DNA of 64,000 nucleotides from JAJXWB01 sp046349085 (GTDB lineage Bacteria; Pseudomonadota; Alphaproteobacteria; Rhizobiales; Beijerinckiaceae), in assembly GCA_046349085.1 (NCBI GenBank), contig JAXMDA010000004.1:372001-436000 (forward strand). The letters are read 5' to 3'. Position numbers and translations under genes: made by a program. The notes below the pieces were generated by a model. It was not told the DNA's origin and did no database searches. It saw nothing but the letters and a program-made list of their open reading frames with translations. How positions within the stretch are numbered: position 1 is the stretch's first letter; each line of letters begins with the position of its first letter. Positions 40,465-48,946 of the stretch are shown here, piece after piece.

Positions 40465-41249
40465 GCGGCTTCTCCGCCGAGATAGGCGCGGATCAGTTCG
40501 GGGTCCTTGCGCACCACGTCGGGCGCGCCTTCCGCGATCTTCTTGCCGAAATTCAGCGCCACGACATTGTCCGAAATCGACATGACGAGGCCCATGTGAT
40601 GCTCGACGAGCAGCACGGTCACGTTGCGGTCGTCGCGAATCTGCTTCACGAGGCGGCCGAGCTCGTGCACCTCGTCGTGGTTGAGGCCGCCGGCCGGCTC
40701 GTCGAGCAGCAGCAGCTTCGGCGAGGCGGCGAGCGCGCGCGCCAGCTCCACGCGCTTCTGCGTGCCGAACGGCAGGCCCGCGACCGGACGGTCGATGACG
40801 TCGCCCAGATGCAGATAGTCGATCAGCTCCAGCGCGGTCTTCTCGAGCTGCCGCTCGACTGAGCGCGAGCTCGCAAGGCGCAGCGAGTCGTTGAAGAAAT
40901 TGCTGTTGGTGTGCGAATGGCCGCCGATCAGCACGTTCTCGCGCACGGTGAGGCGGGAGAACAGCGCGACGTTCTGGAACGTGCGGCCGATGCCGATCTG
41001 CGCCATGTCGTGCGCCTGGCGCGGCAGGATGCTCTCGCCCTCGAACAGCACGTCGCCTTCGGTCGGCGTGTAGAGCCGGCTGAGGCAGTTGAACATGGTG
41101 GTCTTGCCGGCGCCGTTCGGCCCGATCAGCCCCAGAACCTGTCCCTTGTGCAGTTTGAAGGACACGCCGTCGAGCGCCACAATGCCTTCGAACCGCACAG
41201 CCACGTCGCGCACTTCAAGCAGCGGCGTTCCGCTTGCAGCATCGCTCAT
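40461..41249 (-). CDS. livG: ABC transporter ATPase LivG
   Basis: 262 residues from ATG 41249. Walker A LIGPNGAGKTTMFN, a typical LivG extended helical insert (SHTNSNFFNDSLRLASSRSVERQ), signature region VAGLPFGTQKRVELARAL (the usual LivG degenerate form of LSGGQ), Walker B LLLLDEPAGGLNHDE. First gene of the operon livG-livF-livH-livM. There is no substrate-binding-protein gene in this operon or elsewhere in the window. The promoter must lie in 41250-41812. A 5' in-frame extension to 41672 has no coding character. Confidence 0.96.
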   Translation of the reverse strand: MSDAASGTPLLEVRDVAVRFEGIVALDGVSFKLHKGQVLGLIGPNGAGKTTMFNCLSRLYTPTEGDVLFEGESILPRQAHDMAQIGIGRTFQNVALFSRLTVRENVLIGGHSHTNSNFFNDSLRLASSRSVERQLEKTALELIDYLHLGDVIDRPVAGLPFGTQKRVELARALAASPKLLLLDEPAGGLNHDEVHELGRLVKQIRDDRNVTVLLVEHHMGLVMSISDNVVALNFGKKIAEGAPDVVRKDPELIRAYLGGEAA

Positions 41250-41812
41250 GAATGGCCTCCCGATTTCGCGCGACGCGAGCGCGGCGCGCAGGCCGGCTCG
41301 CCGCGCCCTGCCCTGGCAACAGATTTCATGCGTAGATCCACCCTCGGTCCGCGTTTCCATTCCAGCGTTCTTGAGCGCGCGCCCGATGCGGGAGACGCGC
41401 GACGCCTTGCTCATTCCCTGTCTTTTTGTCATTTCGCAAAACGAAACATTGTTCGCAGTTGCGAAATCGACGCACGGCCCGGCCGCGTTCTCGTTGACTT
41501 GAAATCGATCACAAACTAGCGTCTCGGTCAAACGATAAAGTGGGAAATGCGTTGCAAAATTGTCGGACATTCGCGCTGAACCGGCCCTTTGCGGGCGGTC
41601 TTGCCGCAGTCTTGCAAGATTGCGCAACATGGCGCGCCGAAACGTCGCGTCCCCGTCGACGCCATTTCGCATGTCGAACCGACCATATCGCGCGACGACC
41701 GATGCCGCTCCCTCGAGCGCCGGGCGCCAACTGAAATTGCGAGCGCGCCTTCAGGCGCGGCGCGCAAGGCTCCGATCAACCCAGACGCCGAATTAACCCG
41801 AGAGGCTGACCC
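41250..41812. promoter_or_regulatory. Long divergent control region between livG and the catabolic genes
   Basis: 563 bases without a credible gene. It contains an inverted repeat TTTCGCAAAACGAAA (41432-41446) and a second TTCGCAGTTGCGAA (41452-41465), close together, and TTGCAA-type motifs at 41552-41557 and CTTGCAAG (41611-41618), followed by TTGCGCAA (41620-41627). These are possible operators for coordinated control of the importer and the first acyl-CoA dehydrogenase genes. Which regulator binds them cannot be read; no gene for it is adjacent. Confidence 0.5.
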
Positions 41813-43012
41813 ATGGACCTCAGTTTCACACCCGAAGAAATCGCCTTCCGCGACGAGGTGCGAACTTTCTTCAAAGAGAACCTGCCGAAAGACATTCGCG
41901 ACAAGCTCGTCGCGGGCCTGCACGCCAGCAAGGAGGACATGATCCGCTGGACGCGCATCCTCAACAAGAAGGGCTGGGCCGTGCCGCATTGGCCGGTCGA
42001 ATACGGCGGCACCGGCTGGACGCCGGTGCAGCAGTACATTTTCCTCGAGGAATCGATGCTGGCGCCCGCGCCGCAGACCCTGCCCTTCGGCGTCAGCATG
42101 GTCGGCCCGGTCATCTACACCTTCGGCTCGGAGGAGCAGAAGAAGAAGTACCTGCCGGCCATCGCCAATCTTGACACCTGGTGGAGCCAGGGCTTTTCGG
42201 AGCCCGGCGCCGGCTCCGACCTCGCGGGCCTGCGCACGACGGCGAAGCGCGAAGGCGACCATTATATCGTCAACGGCCAGAAGACCTGGACGACCCTCGG
42301 CCAGCACGGCGACATGATCTTCATGCTCGTGCGCACCGACCCCAGCGCCAAGAAGCAGGAAGGCATTTCCTTCCTGCTGATCGACATGAAGTCGCCGGGC
42401 ATCGCCGTCAAGCCGATCATCACCATCGAGGGCGGCCACGAGGTCAACGAGGTCTTCTTCGACGACGTGAAGGTGCCGGTCGAAAATCTCGTCGGCAAGG
42501 AGAACAAGGGCTGGGACTACGCCAAGTTCCTGCTCGGCAACGAGCGCGTCGGCATCGCGCGCGTGGGCGCCTCGAAGGAGCGCATCCGCCGCCTCAAGCA
42601 GCTTGCGACCGCAGAGCGCGACGGCGACGAGCCGCTGATCGAGAACCAGCGTTTTCGCGAGAAACTGGCTTCCATCGAAGTGGAGCTGAAGGCGCTCGAA
42701 ATGACGCAGCTTCGCGTGGTGGCGGCGGAACGGACGCGTGAGAAGGGGAAGCCCGATCCCGCCTCTTCGATCCTCAAGATCAAGGGCTCGGAAATCCAGC
42801 AGGCGATCACCGAGCTCGCGCTCGAAGTCGCAGGCCCCTACATCGCGCCCTATCGCCAGGAGACGCACGACGGCTGGAACGAGCCGCCGGTCGGCCCCGA
42901 ATGGGCCTCGCCGCTCGCGCCCGCCTATTTCAACTACCGCAAGGTGTCGATCTACGGCGGCTCGAACGAGATTCAGAAGAACATCATCGCCAAGGCCATT
43001 CTCGGCCTTTGA
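41813..43012 (+). CDS. pimC: Acyl-CoA dehydrogenase, large subunit (pimeloyl-CoA dehydrogenase PimC-like)
   Basis: 399 residues. N-terminal helical domain (MDLSFTPEEIAFRDEVRTFF), middle beta domain with the FAD-loop motif GFSEPGAGSDLAGLRT (about 126-141), C-terminal end YGGSNEIQKNIIAKAIL. A Glu in LLGNERVGIARVG occupies the helix that supplies the catalytic base in isovaleryl- and long-chain acyl-CoA dehydrogenases. The C-terminal QxHGGxGF motif of homomeric enzymes is absent and is found in the next gene. Similarity in layout and length to PimC of pimelate/benzoate degraders is strong, but the real acyl-CoA is not known. The start follows GAGAGG. First gene of the forward catabolic set. Confidence 0.85.
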   Translation: MDLSFTPEEIAFRDEVRTFFKENLPKDIRDKLVAGLHASKEDMIRWTRILNKKGWAVPHWPVEYGGTGWTPVQQYIFLEESMLAPAPQTLPFGVSMVGPVIYTFGSEEQKKKYLPAIANLDTWWSQGFSEPGAGSDLAGLRTTAKREGDHYIVNGQKTWTTLGQHGDMIFMLVRTDPSAKKQEGISFLLIDMKSPGIAVKPIITIEGGHEVNEVFFDDVKVPVENLVGKENKGWDYAKFLLGNERVGIARVGASKERIRRLKQLATAERDGDEPLIENQRFREKLASIEVELKALEMTQLRVVAAERTREKGKPDPASSILKIKGSEIQQAITELALEVAGPYIAPYRQETHDGWNEPPVGPEWASPLAPAYFNYRKVSIYGGSNEIQKNIIAKAILGL

Positions 43013-43028
43013 GCGCCATGCGTGCAGC

Positions 43029-43119
43029 CGTCATTGCGAGGAGCGAAGCGACGAAGCAATCCACCCCCGAACCTATCCGCGCCCGGTGGATGGATTGCTT
43101 CGCTTCGCTCGCAATGACG
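43029..43119. repeat. Palindromic repeat, GAAGCAATCC type
   Basis: CGTCATTGCGAGGAGCGAAG and CGCTTCGCTCGCAATGACG (approximate inverted arms) with inner GAAGCAATCCAC/TGGATTGCTTC. Lies between the two subunit genes, so the pair is separated by 130 bases rather than overlapping. Confidence 0.88.
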
Positions 43120-43142
43120 ATCATCAGTCAGGAAGACACAAA

Positions 43143-44291
43143 ATGGATTTCGATCTCTCCGAAGAACAGCGCATGTTGAAGGACTCGGTCGACCGTCTGG
43201 TCGCCGACAAGTACGATTTCGACAAGCGCAAGGCCTATCTCAAGAACGAGCACGGTTTTTCGCGCGAAGTATGGGCGCAGTTCGCCGACCTCGGCCTGCT
43301 CGCCCTGCCCTTCGCCGAGGCCGACGGCGGCTTTGGCGGCGGTCCCGTCGAGACCATGATCGTCATGGAATCGCTGGGCCGCGCGCTTGCGGTCGAGCCT
43401 TATCTCGCCACCGTGGTGCTTTCCGGCGGCGTCTTGCGCCATGCCGCGAGCGAGGCGCAGCGCGCCGAGTTCGTGCCGCAAATCGCAAGCGGCGAGAAGA
43501 TTTTCGCGCTCGCCCATCACGAACGCGCCGCGCGCTACAATCTCAGCCACGTCTCGACCAAGGCGACCAGGGACGGCGACGGCTATGTGCTCGACGGCGA
43601 GAAGTCGCTCGTGCTCAACGGCGACGCCGCCGACTGGCTGATCGTCAGCGCGCGCGTGTCCGGCGGCGACCGCGACGCCGGCGGCGTCGGCCTCTTCCTC
43701 GTCGACGCCCGCGCGCCGGGCGTGTCGCGCCGTGGCTACTGGAACCAGGACGCGACGCGCTCAGCCGAAATCACCCTGTCCAAGGTGAAGGTCGACGCCG
43801 CTCATGTGCTTGGCGAGCCCGGCAAGGCGCTGCCGGTCATCGAGCGCGTCGTGCATGAGGCGATTGCAGCCTTGTGCGCGGAGGCCGTCGGCGGCATGGG
43901 CGTCGCCCACGCCGACACCGTCGAATATCTGAAGACGCGCAAGCAGTTCGGCGTCACCATCGGCTCGTTCCAGTCCTTGCAGCATCGCGCGGTGGAAATG
44001 TTCGTCTTCCTCGAGCAGGCGCGCTCCATCACCTTCTTCGCGACGATGATGGCGAGCGAGAACGATGCGGCCGAGCGCGCGCGCGCCATGTCGGCGGCGA
44101 AGGTGCAGGTCGGCAAGTCCCTGCGCTTCGTCGGCCAGCAGTCGATCCAGTTGCACGGCGGCGTCGGCATGACCTACGAGCTGCGCGTCGGCCACTACTT
44201 CAAGCGCGGCACGATGATCGACACGCTGTTCGGCGACGTCGACCATCACCTCGCGAAACTGTCCGCCATGGGCGGGCTGATTGCGGCCTGA
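43143..44291 (+). CDS. pimD: Acyl-CoA dehydrogenase, small subunit (PimD-like)
   Basis: 382 residues from ATG 43143 after CAGGAAG. It is an acyl-CoA dehydrogenase fold (MDFDLSEEQRMLKDSVDRLV), but the SEPxxGSD loop is replaced by AHHERAARYNLSHVS. It keeps RKQFGVTIGSFQSLQHR and QLHGGVGMTYELRVGHYFKR, the FAD/dimer motif missing from the partner at 41813. It should form an alpha2beta2 enzyme with it. The PimD assignment rests on length and layout. Confidence 0.82.
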   Translation: MDFDLSEEQRMLKDSVDRLVADKYDFDKRKAYLKNEHGFSREVWAQFADLGLLALPFAEADGGFGGGPVETMIVMESLGRALAVEPYLATVVLSGGVLRHAASEAQRAEFVPQIASGEKIFALAHHERAARYNLSHVSTKATRDGDGYVLDGEKSLVLNGDAADWLIVSARVSGGDRDAGGVGLFLVDARAPGVSRRGYWNQDATRSAEITLSKVKVDAAHVLGEPGKALPVIERVVHEAIAALCAEAVGGMGVAHADTVEYLKTRKQFGVTIGSFQSLQHRAVEMFVFLEQARSITFFATMMASENDAAERARAMSAAKVQVGKSLRFVGQQSIQLHGGVGMTYELRVGHYFKRGTMIDTLFGDVDHHLAKLSAMGGLIAA

Positions 44292-44297
44292 CCTTGT

Positions 44298-44392
44298 CTG
44301 TCATCCCGGACGCCCGCGGCAGCGGGCGATCCGGGATCCAGCGCCCCATCGCGAATGCTTGTTCTGGATCCCCGCTTGCGCGGGGATGACAG
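44298..44392. repeat. Palindromic repeat, CATCCCGG type
   Basis: CTGTCATCCCGGACGC (44298) and GCGCGGGGATGACAG (to 44392) with internal inverted GATCCGGGATCC. Second copy of the family at 7817-7909. Confidence 0.82.
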
Positions 44393-44405
44393 CCGTGGAG
44401 CCGCT

Positions 44406-45173
44406 ATGACCCACCCCTTCGATCTCGCCGGCCAAGTCGCCATCGTCACCGGCTCCTCGCGCGGCATCGGCAAGTCGGCCGCCGAAATCATGGCGCAGAT
44501 GGGCGCGAAGGTCGTCGTCTCCTCGCGCAAGGCCGACGCCTGCGAGGACGTCGCGAAAGGCATCCGCGACAAGGGCGGCGAGGCCATCGTCATTCCCTGC
44601 AACATCTCGCGCAAAGCCGACGTCGAGGCGCTGGTGAAGGGAACGCTCGACACGTGGGGGCGCATCGACACGCTCGTCTGCAACGCCGCCGTCAATCCGG
44701 TCTACGGACCCTTGAGCGAATTGCCGGACGAGGCCTTCGACAAGGTGATGGGCGCCAACGTCAAGAGCAACATCTGGCTCTCCAATCTGGTCGCGCCCGT
44801 CATGGCGAAACAGGGCGGCGGCTCGATCGTCATCGTCTCGTCGATTGGCGGCATCCGCGGCACGGATGTGCTCGGAATCTACGGAATTTCCAAGGCCGCC
44901 GACTTCGCGCTTGCGCGCAATCTCGCGGTCGAATGGGGCCCGAAGAACGTGCGCGCCAATTGCATCGCGCCAGGCCTGGTGAAGACCGATTTCGCGAAAG
45001 CTCTGTGGGAAAATCCCGAGTTCCTCGAAAAGCGCACGCGCACGAGTCCCTTGCGCCGCATCGGCGAACCCGACGAAATCGGCGGCATCGTCGCCTTTCT
45101 CGCCTCGAAGGCGGCAGCCTTCATGACCGGACAGATCGTCGTGGCCGATGGAGGCGTGACGATCGCGTCCTGA
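44406..45173 (+). CDS. SDR oxidoreductase (3-hydroxyacyl-CoA or alcohol dehydrogenase type)
   Basis: 255 residues from ATG 44406. Cofactor motif TGSSRGIG, CNAAVNPVYGPL, active-site VSSIGGIRGTDVLGIYGISKAAD (Ser and YxxxK) and C-terminal DEIGGIVAFLASKAAAFMTG. In this catabolic context a 3-hydroxyacyl-CoA dehydrogenase-like role is plausible, but not shown. Follows the acyl-CoA dehydrogenase pair on the same strand across a repeat. Confidence 0.9.
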   Translation: MTHPFDLAGQVAIVTGSSRGIGKSAAEIMAQMGAKVVVSSRKADACEDVAKGIRDKGGEAIVIPCNISRKADVEALVKGTLDTWGRIDTLVCNAAVNPVYGPLSELPDEAFDKVMGANVKSNIWLSNLVAPVMAKQGGGSIVIVSSIGGIRGTDVLGIYGISKAADFALARNLAVEWGPKNVRANCIAPGLVKTDFAKALWENPEFLEKRTRTSPLRRIGEPDEIGGIVAFLASKAAAFMTGQIVVADGGVTIAS

Positions 45174-45184
45174 TCCCCACGCCG

Positions 45185-45249
45185 GCCCTCCCCGCTTCGC
45201 GGGAGAGGGAGCAGACCGTCCCCTTCTCCCCCGAAGCGGGAAAGAGGGG
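45185..45249. repeat. Inverted repeat, CTCCCCGC type
   Basis: CCCTCCCCGCTTCGCGGGAG and CTCCCCCGAAGCGGG arms between convergent genes. Related to 51064-51177 and 55897-55933. Confidence 0.7.
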
Positions 45250-45257
45250 CGCACCGA

Positions 45258-46796
45258 TCAAACAATCGTCGACGTCTTCCCCCAATACGCGTCACGGATG
45301 ATGCGCTTGTAGAGCTTGCCCGTCTGGTGGCGCGGCAATTCCTCCATGAAGTCGATCTGCCTCGGCGCCTTCACGTGCGAGATGTTGGCGCGCACGAAGG
45401 CCATCAGTTCGTCGCGCAGCGCGTCGCCGGCGTCGGCCATGTTCATCGGCTGGACGACGGCGACGACCTTCTCGCCCATCTCCTCGTCCGGCGCGCCGAT
45501 CACCGCCGCGTCGGCGACCTTGGGATGGGTGACGAGCAGATTTTCCAGTTCCTGCGGATAGATGTTCACGCCGCCGGAAATGATCATGAACGCCTTGCGG
45601 TCGGTGAGGAACAGATAGCCGTCCTCGTCCACATGGCCGACATCGCCGAGCGTCGTCCACCCGTGCTTGTTCTTGGACTGCGCCGTCTTCTCGGGATCGT
45701 TGTGATATTCGAACGGCGTGCCGTCGGCGAAATAGACCGTGCCGTCGACGCCCACCGGGACTTCGTCGCCGTTCTCGTCACAGATTTTCAGCACGCCGAT
45801 TTTCGCCGTGCCGACCGAGCCCGGCTTCTTCAGCCATTCTTCGGACGAGATGTAGCAGAAGCCGTTGCCCTCGCTGCCGGCGTAATATTCCTTCAGCACC
45901 GGCCCCCACCATTCGATCATCGCGCGCTTGGTCTGCACCGGACACGGCGCGGCCGCATGAATGGCGCAGGTCAGCGTCGCGTGATCGTACTTCGTGCGCA
46001 CGCCGTCGGGCAGCTTCAGCATCCGCACGAAATGCGTCGGCACCCATTGCGAGGCGGTGACCTTGTATCGCTCGATCAGCTCCAGAGCGCGCTCGGGGTC
46101 GAATTTCTCCATCACGACCACCGTGCCGCCGAGCCGCATCGTCGTCATGCACCAGCGCAGCGGCGCGGCGTGATAGAGCGGCGCGGGCGAGAGATAAACC
46201 GTGTCCTTGTTGAAGCCGAACAGGCCGGCGGCGAGCTGCACCAGCGAATTCATCGCGTCGATCGGCTCGTCCTTCAATTCCACGCGCACGCCCTTCGGCC
46301 GGCCCGTCGTGCCGGAGGAATAGAGCATGTCGACGCCCGGCGCCTCGTCCGCGATCGGCGCGGCCGGCATTTTCGCGCGCGCCTCCTCGAAGCTCGCGAA
46401 CGGACCCCAGGCGCTGTCGAGCGAAAACAGTTTGAGGTCGGCGATCCTGGGCGCGAGCTTCTCGGCTTCGCCGGCCTTCGCTTTCGACGTTATGAACAGT
46501 TTCGCGCCGCAGTCGCGCACGATGTACTCGACCTCGCCCGCCGTCAGCGCCGAGGAGATGCAGGTGTAATAGAGGCCCGCGCGCTGCGCCGCCCAGCAGA
46601 TCTCGAAATAGCGCGGATGATTTTCCAGAAACAGCGCAATCGAATCGCCCCGCTTCAGGCCAAGCGAACGAAAGAGATGCGCGCCCTGGTTCGAGCGTTC
46701 GTCGAGCTGGCGGTAGGTCGTCGTCTCGCCGGAGCCCGCCATGACGATGGCCGTCTTGTCGGGATTTGCGCGGGCGTGGTGAAAGGGGTGGAACAT
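45258..46796 (-). CDS. Acyl-CoA synthetase (AMP-forming)
   Basis: 512 residues from ATG 46796 with AGAGGAAA upstream. ANL-superfamily motifs: P-loop DMLYSSGTTGRPKGV, YYAGSEGNG, TTLGDVGHVDEDGYLFLTDRK and the C-terminal Lys in RHQTGKLYKRII. It activates a carboxylic acid to its CoA thioester via an acyl-AMP in the cytoplasm, the expected first step for the pathway encoded around it. The family resembles FadD13/steroid-acid-type ligases rather than E. coli FadD. Substrate unknown. Confidence 0.92.
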   Translation of the reverse strand: MFHPFHHARANPDKTAIVMAGSGETTTYRQLDERSNQGAHLFRSLGLKRGDSIALFLENHPRYFEICWAAQRAGLYYTCISSALTAGEVEYIVRDCGAKLFITSKAKAGEAEKLAPRIADLKLFSLDSAWGPFASFEEARAKMPAAPIADEAPGVDMLYSSGTTGRPKGVRVELKDEPIDAMNSLVQLAAGLFGFNKDTVYLSPAPLYHAAPLRWCMTTMRLGGTVVVMEKFDPERALELIERYKVTASQWVPTHFVRMLKLPDGVRTKYDHATLTCAIHAAAPCPVQTKRAMIEWWGPVLKEYYAGSEGNGFCYISSEEWLKKPGSVGTAKIGVLKICDENGDEVPVGVDGTVYFADGTPFEYHNDPEKTAQSKNKHGWTTLGDVGHVDEDGYLFLTDRKAFMIISGGVNIYPQELENLLVTHPKVADAAVIGAPDEEMGEKVVAVVQPMNMADAGDALRDELMAFVRANISHVKAPRQIDFMEELPRHQTGKLYKRIIRDAYWGKTSTIV

Positions 46797-46840
46797 GGGG
46801 TTTCCTCTTGTCTGGTTGTGTTAATTGTTCTGAATTCTGG

Positions 46841-46932
46841 CCGTCCTTGCGAGGAGCGAAGCGACGCGGCAATCCATCGCCGCGTCTATCAGGTTCCGGT
46901 GGATGGATTGCTTCGCTGCGCTTGCAATGACA
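46841..46932. repeat. Palindromic repeat, GAAGCAATCC type (diverged left arm)
   Basis: CTTGCGAGGAGCGAAGCGACG and CTTCGCTGCGCTTGCAATGAC with inner GGCAATCCATC and GGATGGATTGCTTC. Copy of the family seen at 43029 and elsewhere, between the TetR gene and the synthetase gene. Confidence 0.82.
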
Positions 46933-46941
46933 GCGCGGCGC

Positions 46942-47574
46942 TCACCGCCTCACCAGTCCGTTCAGCACGAGATCGACCACGAAATCCGCGTACCGGCGCC
47001 TTTGCGCGTCGTTGATCGTCGCCACGCCCCAGATGCGGCGCGATTCCGGATGCCAGCGGAACAAGGCGTCACAGGCGCTGCCGACCGCATGATAGAAGAA
47101 GCCCGGATCGACTTCCTTGAACTCGCCGCTTTTCACGCCCTCTTCCAGAATCTGGCGCTGGAAGCGCGCGAGCGGCTCGACAAAGAACCGCGACACCTGT
47201 TGCGCCGCCTCGTCGCCGCGCTCATGCACCAGCATGTGCACAAGGCGATTCATATAGGGCTTGCGGAAATAGGTCTCGATGATGCCCGCCATGTGCAGGC
47301 TGAGCTTCTGCTTCGCCGGCATTTCGCGCGCGAGAAGCTTTTCCACCTGCTTCAGCGACGTTTCCGCATCGCGTTCGAGAATGGCGAGCAGCAATCCGTC
47401 CTTGTTGCCGAAATGGTATTTGACCAGCGCAGAATTGAGGCCGGAGCGCGCCGCCACGTCCTGCAGCGAGAATTCGACCGCATTGCGCTCGGTCATGATC
47501 TCGCGCGCAGCGGCGATCAGCCGATCCTTGGTGCTCGGCGCCCTCGTCTGCAGGGCTTCGGCGTTGGCCGCCAT
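46942..47574 (-). CDS. TetR-family transcriptional regulator
   Basis: 210 residues from ATG 47574 with GGGAGGAAA upstream; a 76-residue in-frame extension is translated repeat DNA and is rejected. HTH at about 18-64 (KDRLIAAAREIMTERNAVEFSLQDVAARSGLNSALVKYHFGNKDGLL, shown in parts: SLQDVAARSGLNSALVKYHF). The C-terminal ligand domain has the WxPE-like RWHPESRRIWG. Such regulators commonly repress beta-oxidation or efflux genes and respond to acyl-CoA. A palindrome TTAGTC..GACTAA lies 39 bases upstream (47613-47628). Its targets probably include its own gene and the divergent dehydrogenase gene at 47830. Confidence 0.9.
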   Translation of the reverse strand: MAANAEALQTRAPSTKDRLIAAAREIMTERNAVEFSLQDVAARSGLNSALVKYHFGNKDGLLLAILERDAETSLKQVEKLLAREMPAKQKLSLHMAGIIETYFRKPYMNRLVHMLVHERGDEAAQQVSRFFVEPLARFQRQILEEGVKSGEFKEVDPGFFYHAVGSACDALFRWHPESRRIWGVATINDAQRRRYADFVVDLVLNGLVRR

Positions 47575-47612
47575 GCTGTTTCCTCCCGCTCTCCGCAGAG
47601 CGAAACAATTAA

Positions 47613-47628
47613 TTAGTCGATTGACTAA
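47613..47628. promoter_or_regulatory. Candidate TetR operator
   Basis: TTAGTC (47613-47618), four bases and GACTAA (47623-47628) form a perfect inverted repeat in the promoter of the tetR gene, of the size expected for a TetR dimer. AT-rich flanks (CAATTAATTAG) suggest the promoter is here too. Confidence 0.65.
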
Positions 47629-47687
47629 CTTCCTGCAATGGGGTTTGCTTTTGAAAAATGCGCTCGTGTCGCGGAGCCATGAAGGCT

Positions 47688-47779
47688 CGTCATTGCGAGC
47701 GAAGCGAAGCAATCCGTCCCCGGATCTCGATCCAGTTACGGGGATGGATTGCTTCGTCGCTTCGCTTCTCGCAATGACG
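47688..47779. repeat. Palindromic repeat, GAAGCAATCC type
   Basis: CGTCATTGCGAGCGAAGCG and CGCTTCTCGCAATGACG with inner GAAGCAATCC/GGATTGCTTC. Lies between tetR and the divergent acyl-CoA dehydrogenase gene. Confidence 0.88.
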
Positions 47780-47829
47780 CCTCGGGAACAAAGCGTTCGC
47801 ACCGCGCAAAGGAATACGGGAGGTCACAG

Positions 47830-48933
47830 ATGAATTTCGATTTCTCCGACGAGCAGAAGCAGTTGCGCGACGAGGCGCGGCGCTTTCTGTCCGAGAACAG
47901 TTCGCCCAAGCATGTGCGCGCGATTCTCGAGGGCAAGGACACGTATGACCGCGCCTTGTGGAAGGGCCTTGCCGACCTCGGCCTGATCGGCGTCGCGATC
48001 CCGGAGGAATATGGCGGCGCCGGCGCCGGCCGGCTCGAGCTGTGCGTCGTCGCGGAAGAGCTGGGCCGCGCGCTTGCGCCCGTGCCCTACTCCTCCACCG
48101 TCTATCTCGCCGCCGAACTCTTGATGCTCGCAGGCTCCGACGCCCAGAAGAAAGCGTGGCTGCCGAAGATCGCCGCAGGCGAGGCCATCGGCGCGCTGGC
48201 GCTGGTCGAAGGCGTCGGCGATCCCACGCCGCGCTCGATCATGACGGCGTCCGTCGGGGGCAAGATTTCAGGTACCAAGACGCTCGTCGCCGACGGCGGC
48301 ATCGCCGATTTCGCCATCGTCGTGGCGCGCGAGGGCCTGTTCATCGTCGAGCTCGAGGGTGCGGGCGTCACGCGTGAAAATGTCGAGACCGTCGATCCCA
48401 CGCGCAATCATGCGCGCATCGTCTTCGACAATGCGGCCGGCGAAGCGCTGGGCGCAGGCGCCGACGCCTGGAGCCTTCTCAACAAGGTTCTCGATCGCGC
48501 CGCCGTGCTCATCGCCTTCGAACAGATCGGCGGCGCCGATCGCGCGCTCGAAATGGGCCGGGACTATGCGCTCGACCGCATCGCCTTCGGCCGTCCCATC
48601 GGCTCCTTCCAGGCGGTGAAACACATACTCGCCGACATGTATGTGGCGGCGACGCTGGCGCGCTCCAACGCCTATTACGGCGCCTGGGCGCTCTCGACCG
48701 ACGCGGGCGAGCTGGCCGAAGCCGCCGCCAATGCGCGCGTGTCGGCGACGCAGGCCTACCAGCTCTGCGCCAAGAACAACAACCAGGTGCACGGCGGCAT
48801 GGGCTTCACCTGGGAATTTGACTGCCATCTCCACTATCGCCGCTCCAATCTGCTGGCGCTGACGCTGGGCTCGCTCACCATGTGGGAGAACCGGCTGATC
48901 GACGAAATGCGCAAGCGCAACGCGGCGGCGTGA
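47830..48933 (+). CDS. Acyl-CoA dehydrogenase, small-subunit type
   Basis: 367 residues from ATG 47830, preceded by GGGAGG. The N-terminal domain MNFDFSDEQKQLRDEARRFL is normal, but the middle FAD loop is degenerate (GALALVEGVGDPTPRS instead of SEPxxGSD). The C-terminal parts RIAFGRPIGSFQAVKH and QVHGGMGFTWEFDCHLHYRR are present. This is the complement of the large-type gene at 49075, so a heteromeric enzyme with it is predicted. Divergent from tetR and probably under its control. Confidence 0.85.
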   Translation: MNFDFSDEQKQLRDEARRFLSENSSPKHVRAILEGKDTYDRALWKGLADLGLIGVAIPEEYGGAGAGRLELCVVAEELGRALAPVPYSSTVYLAAELLMLAGSDAQKKAWLPKIAAGEAIGALALVEGVGDPTPRSIMTASVGGKISGTKTLVADGGIADFAIVVAREGLFIVELEGAGVTRENVETVDPTRNHARIVFDNAAGEALGAGADAWSLLNKVLDRAAVLIAFEQIGGADRALEMGRDYALDRIAFGRPIGSFQAVKHILADMYVAATLARSNAYYGAWALSTDAGELAEAAANARVSATQAYQLCAKNNNQVHGGMGFTWEFDCHLHYRRSNLLALTLGSLTMWENRLIDEMRKRNAAA

Positions 48934-48946
48934 GACATTCCACGCG

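Noticed and set aside
40461..41672. Longer LivG start at 41672
   Set aside because: The extra 141 codons have no similarity to LivG and cross the palindromes of the control region; ATG 41249 fits the ABC domain.
43013..43142. Open frames through the intergenic repeats (for example the upstream extension of tetR, VIARSEATKQS-type peptides)
   Set aside because: The peptides are translations of the GAAGCAATCC repeat and recur wherever the repeat occurs, so they are not genes.
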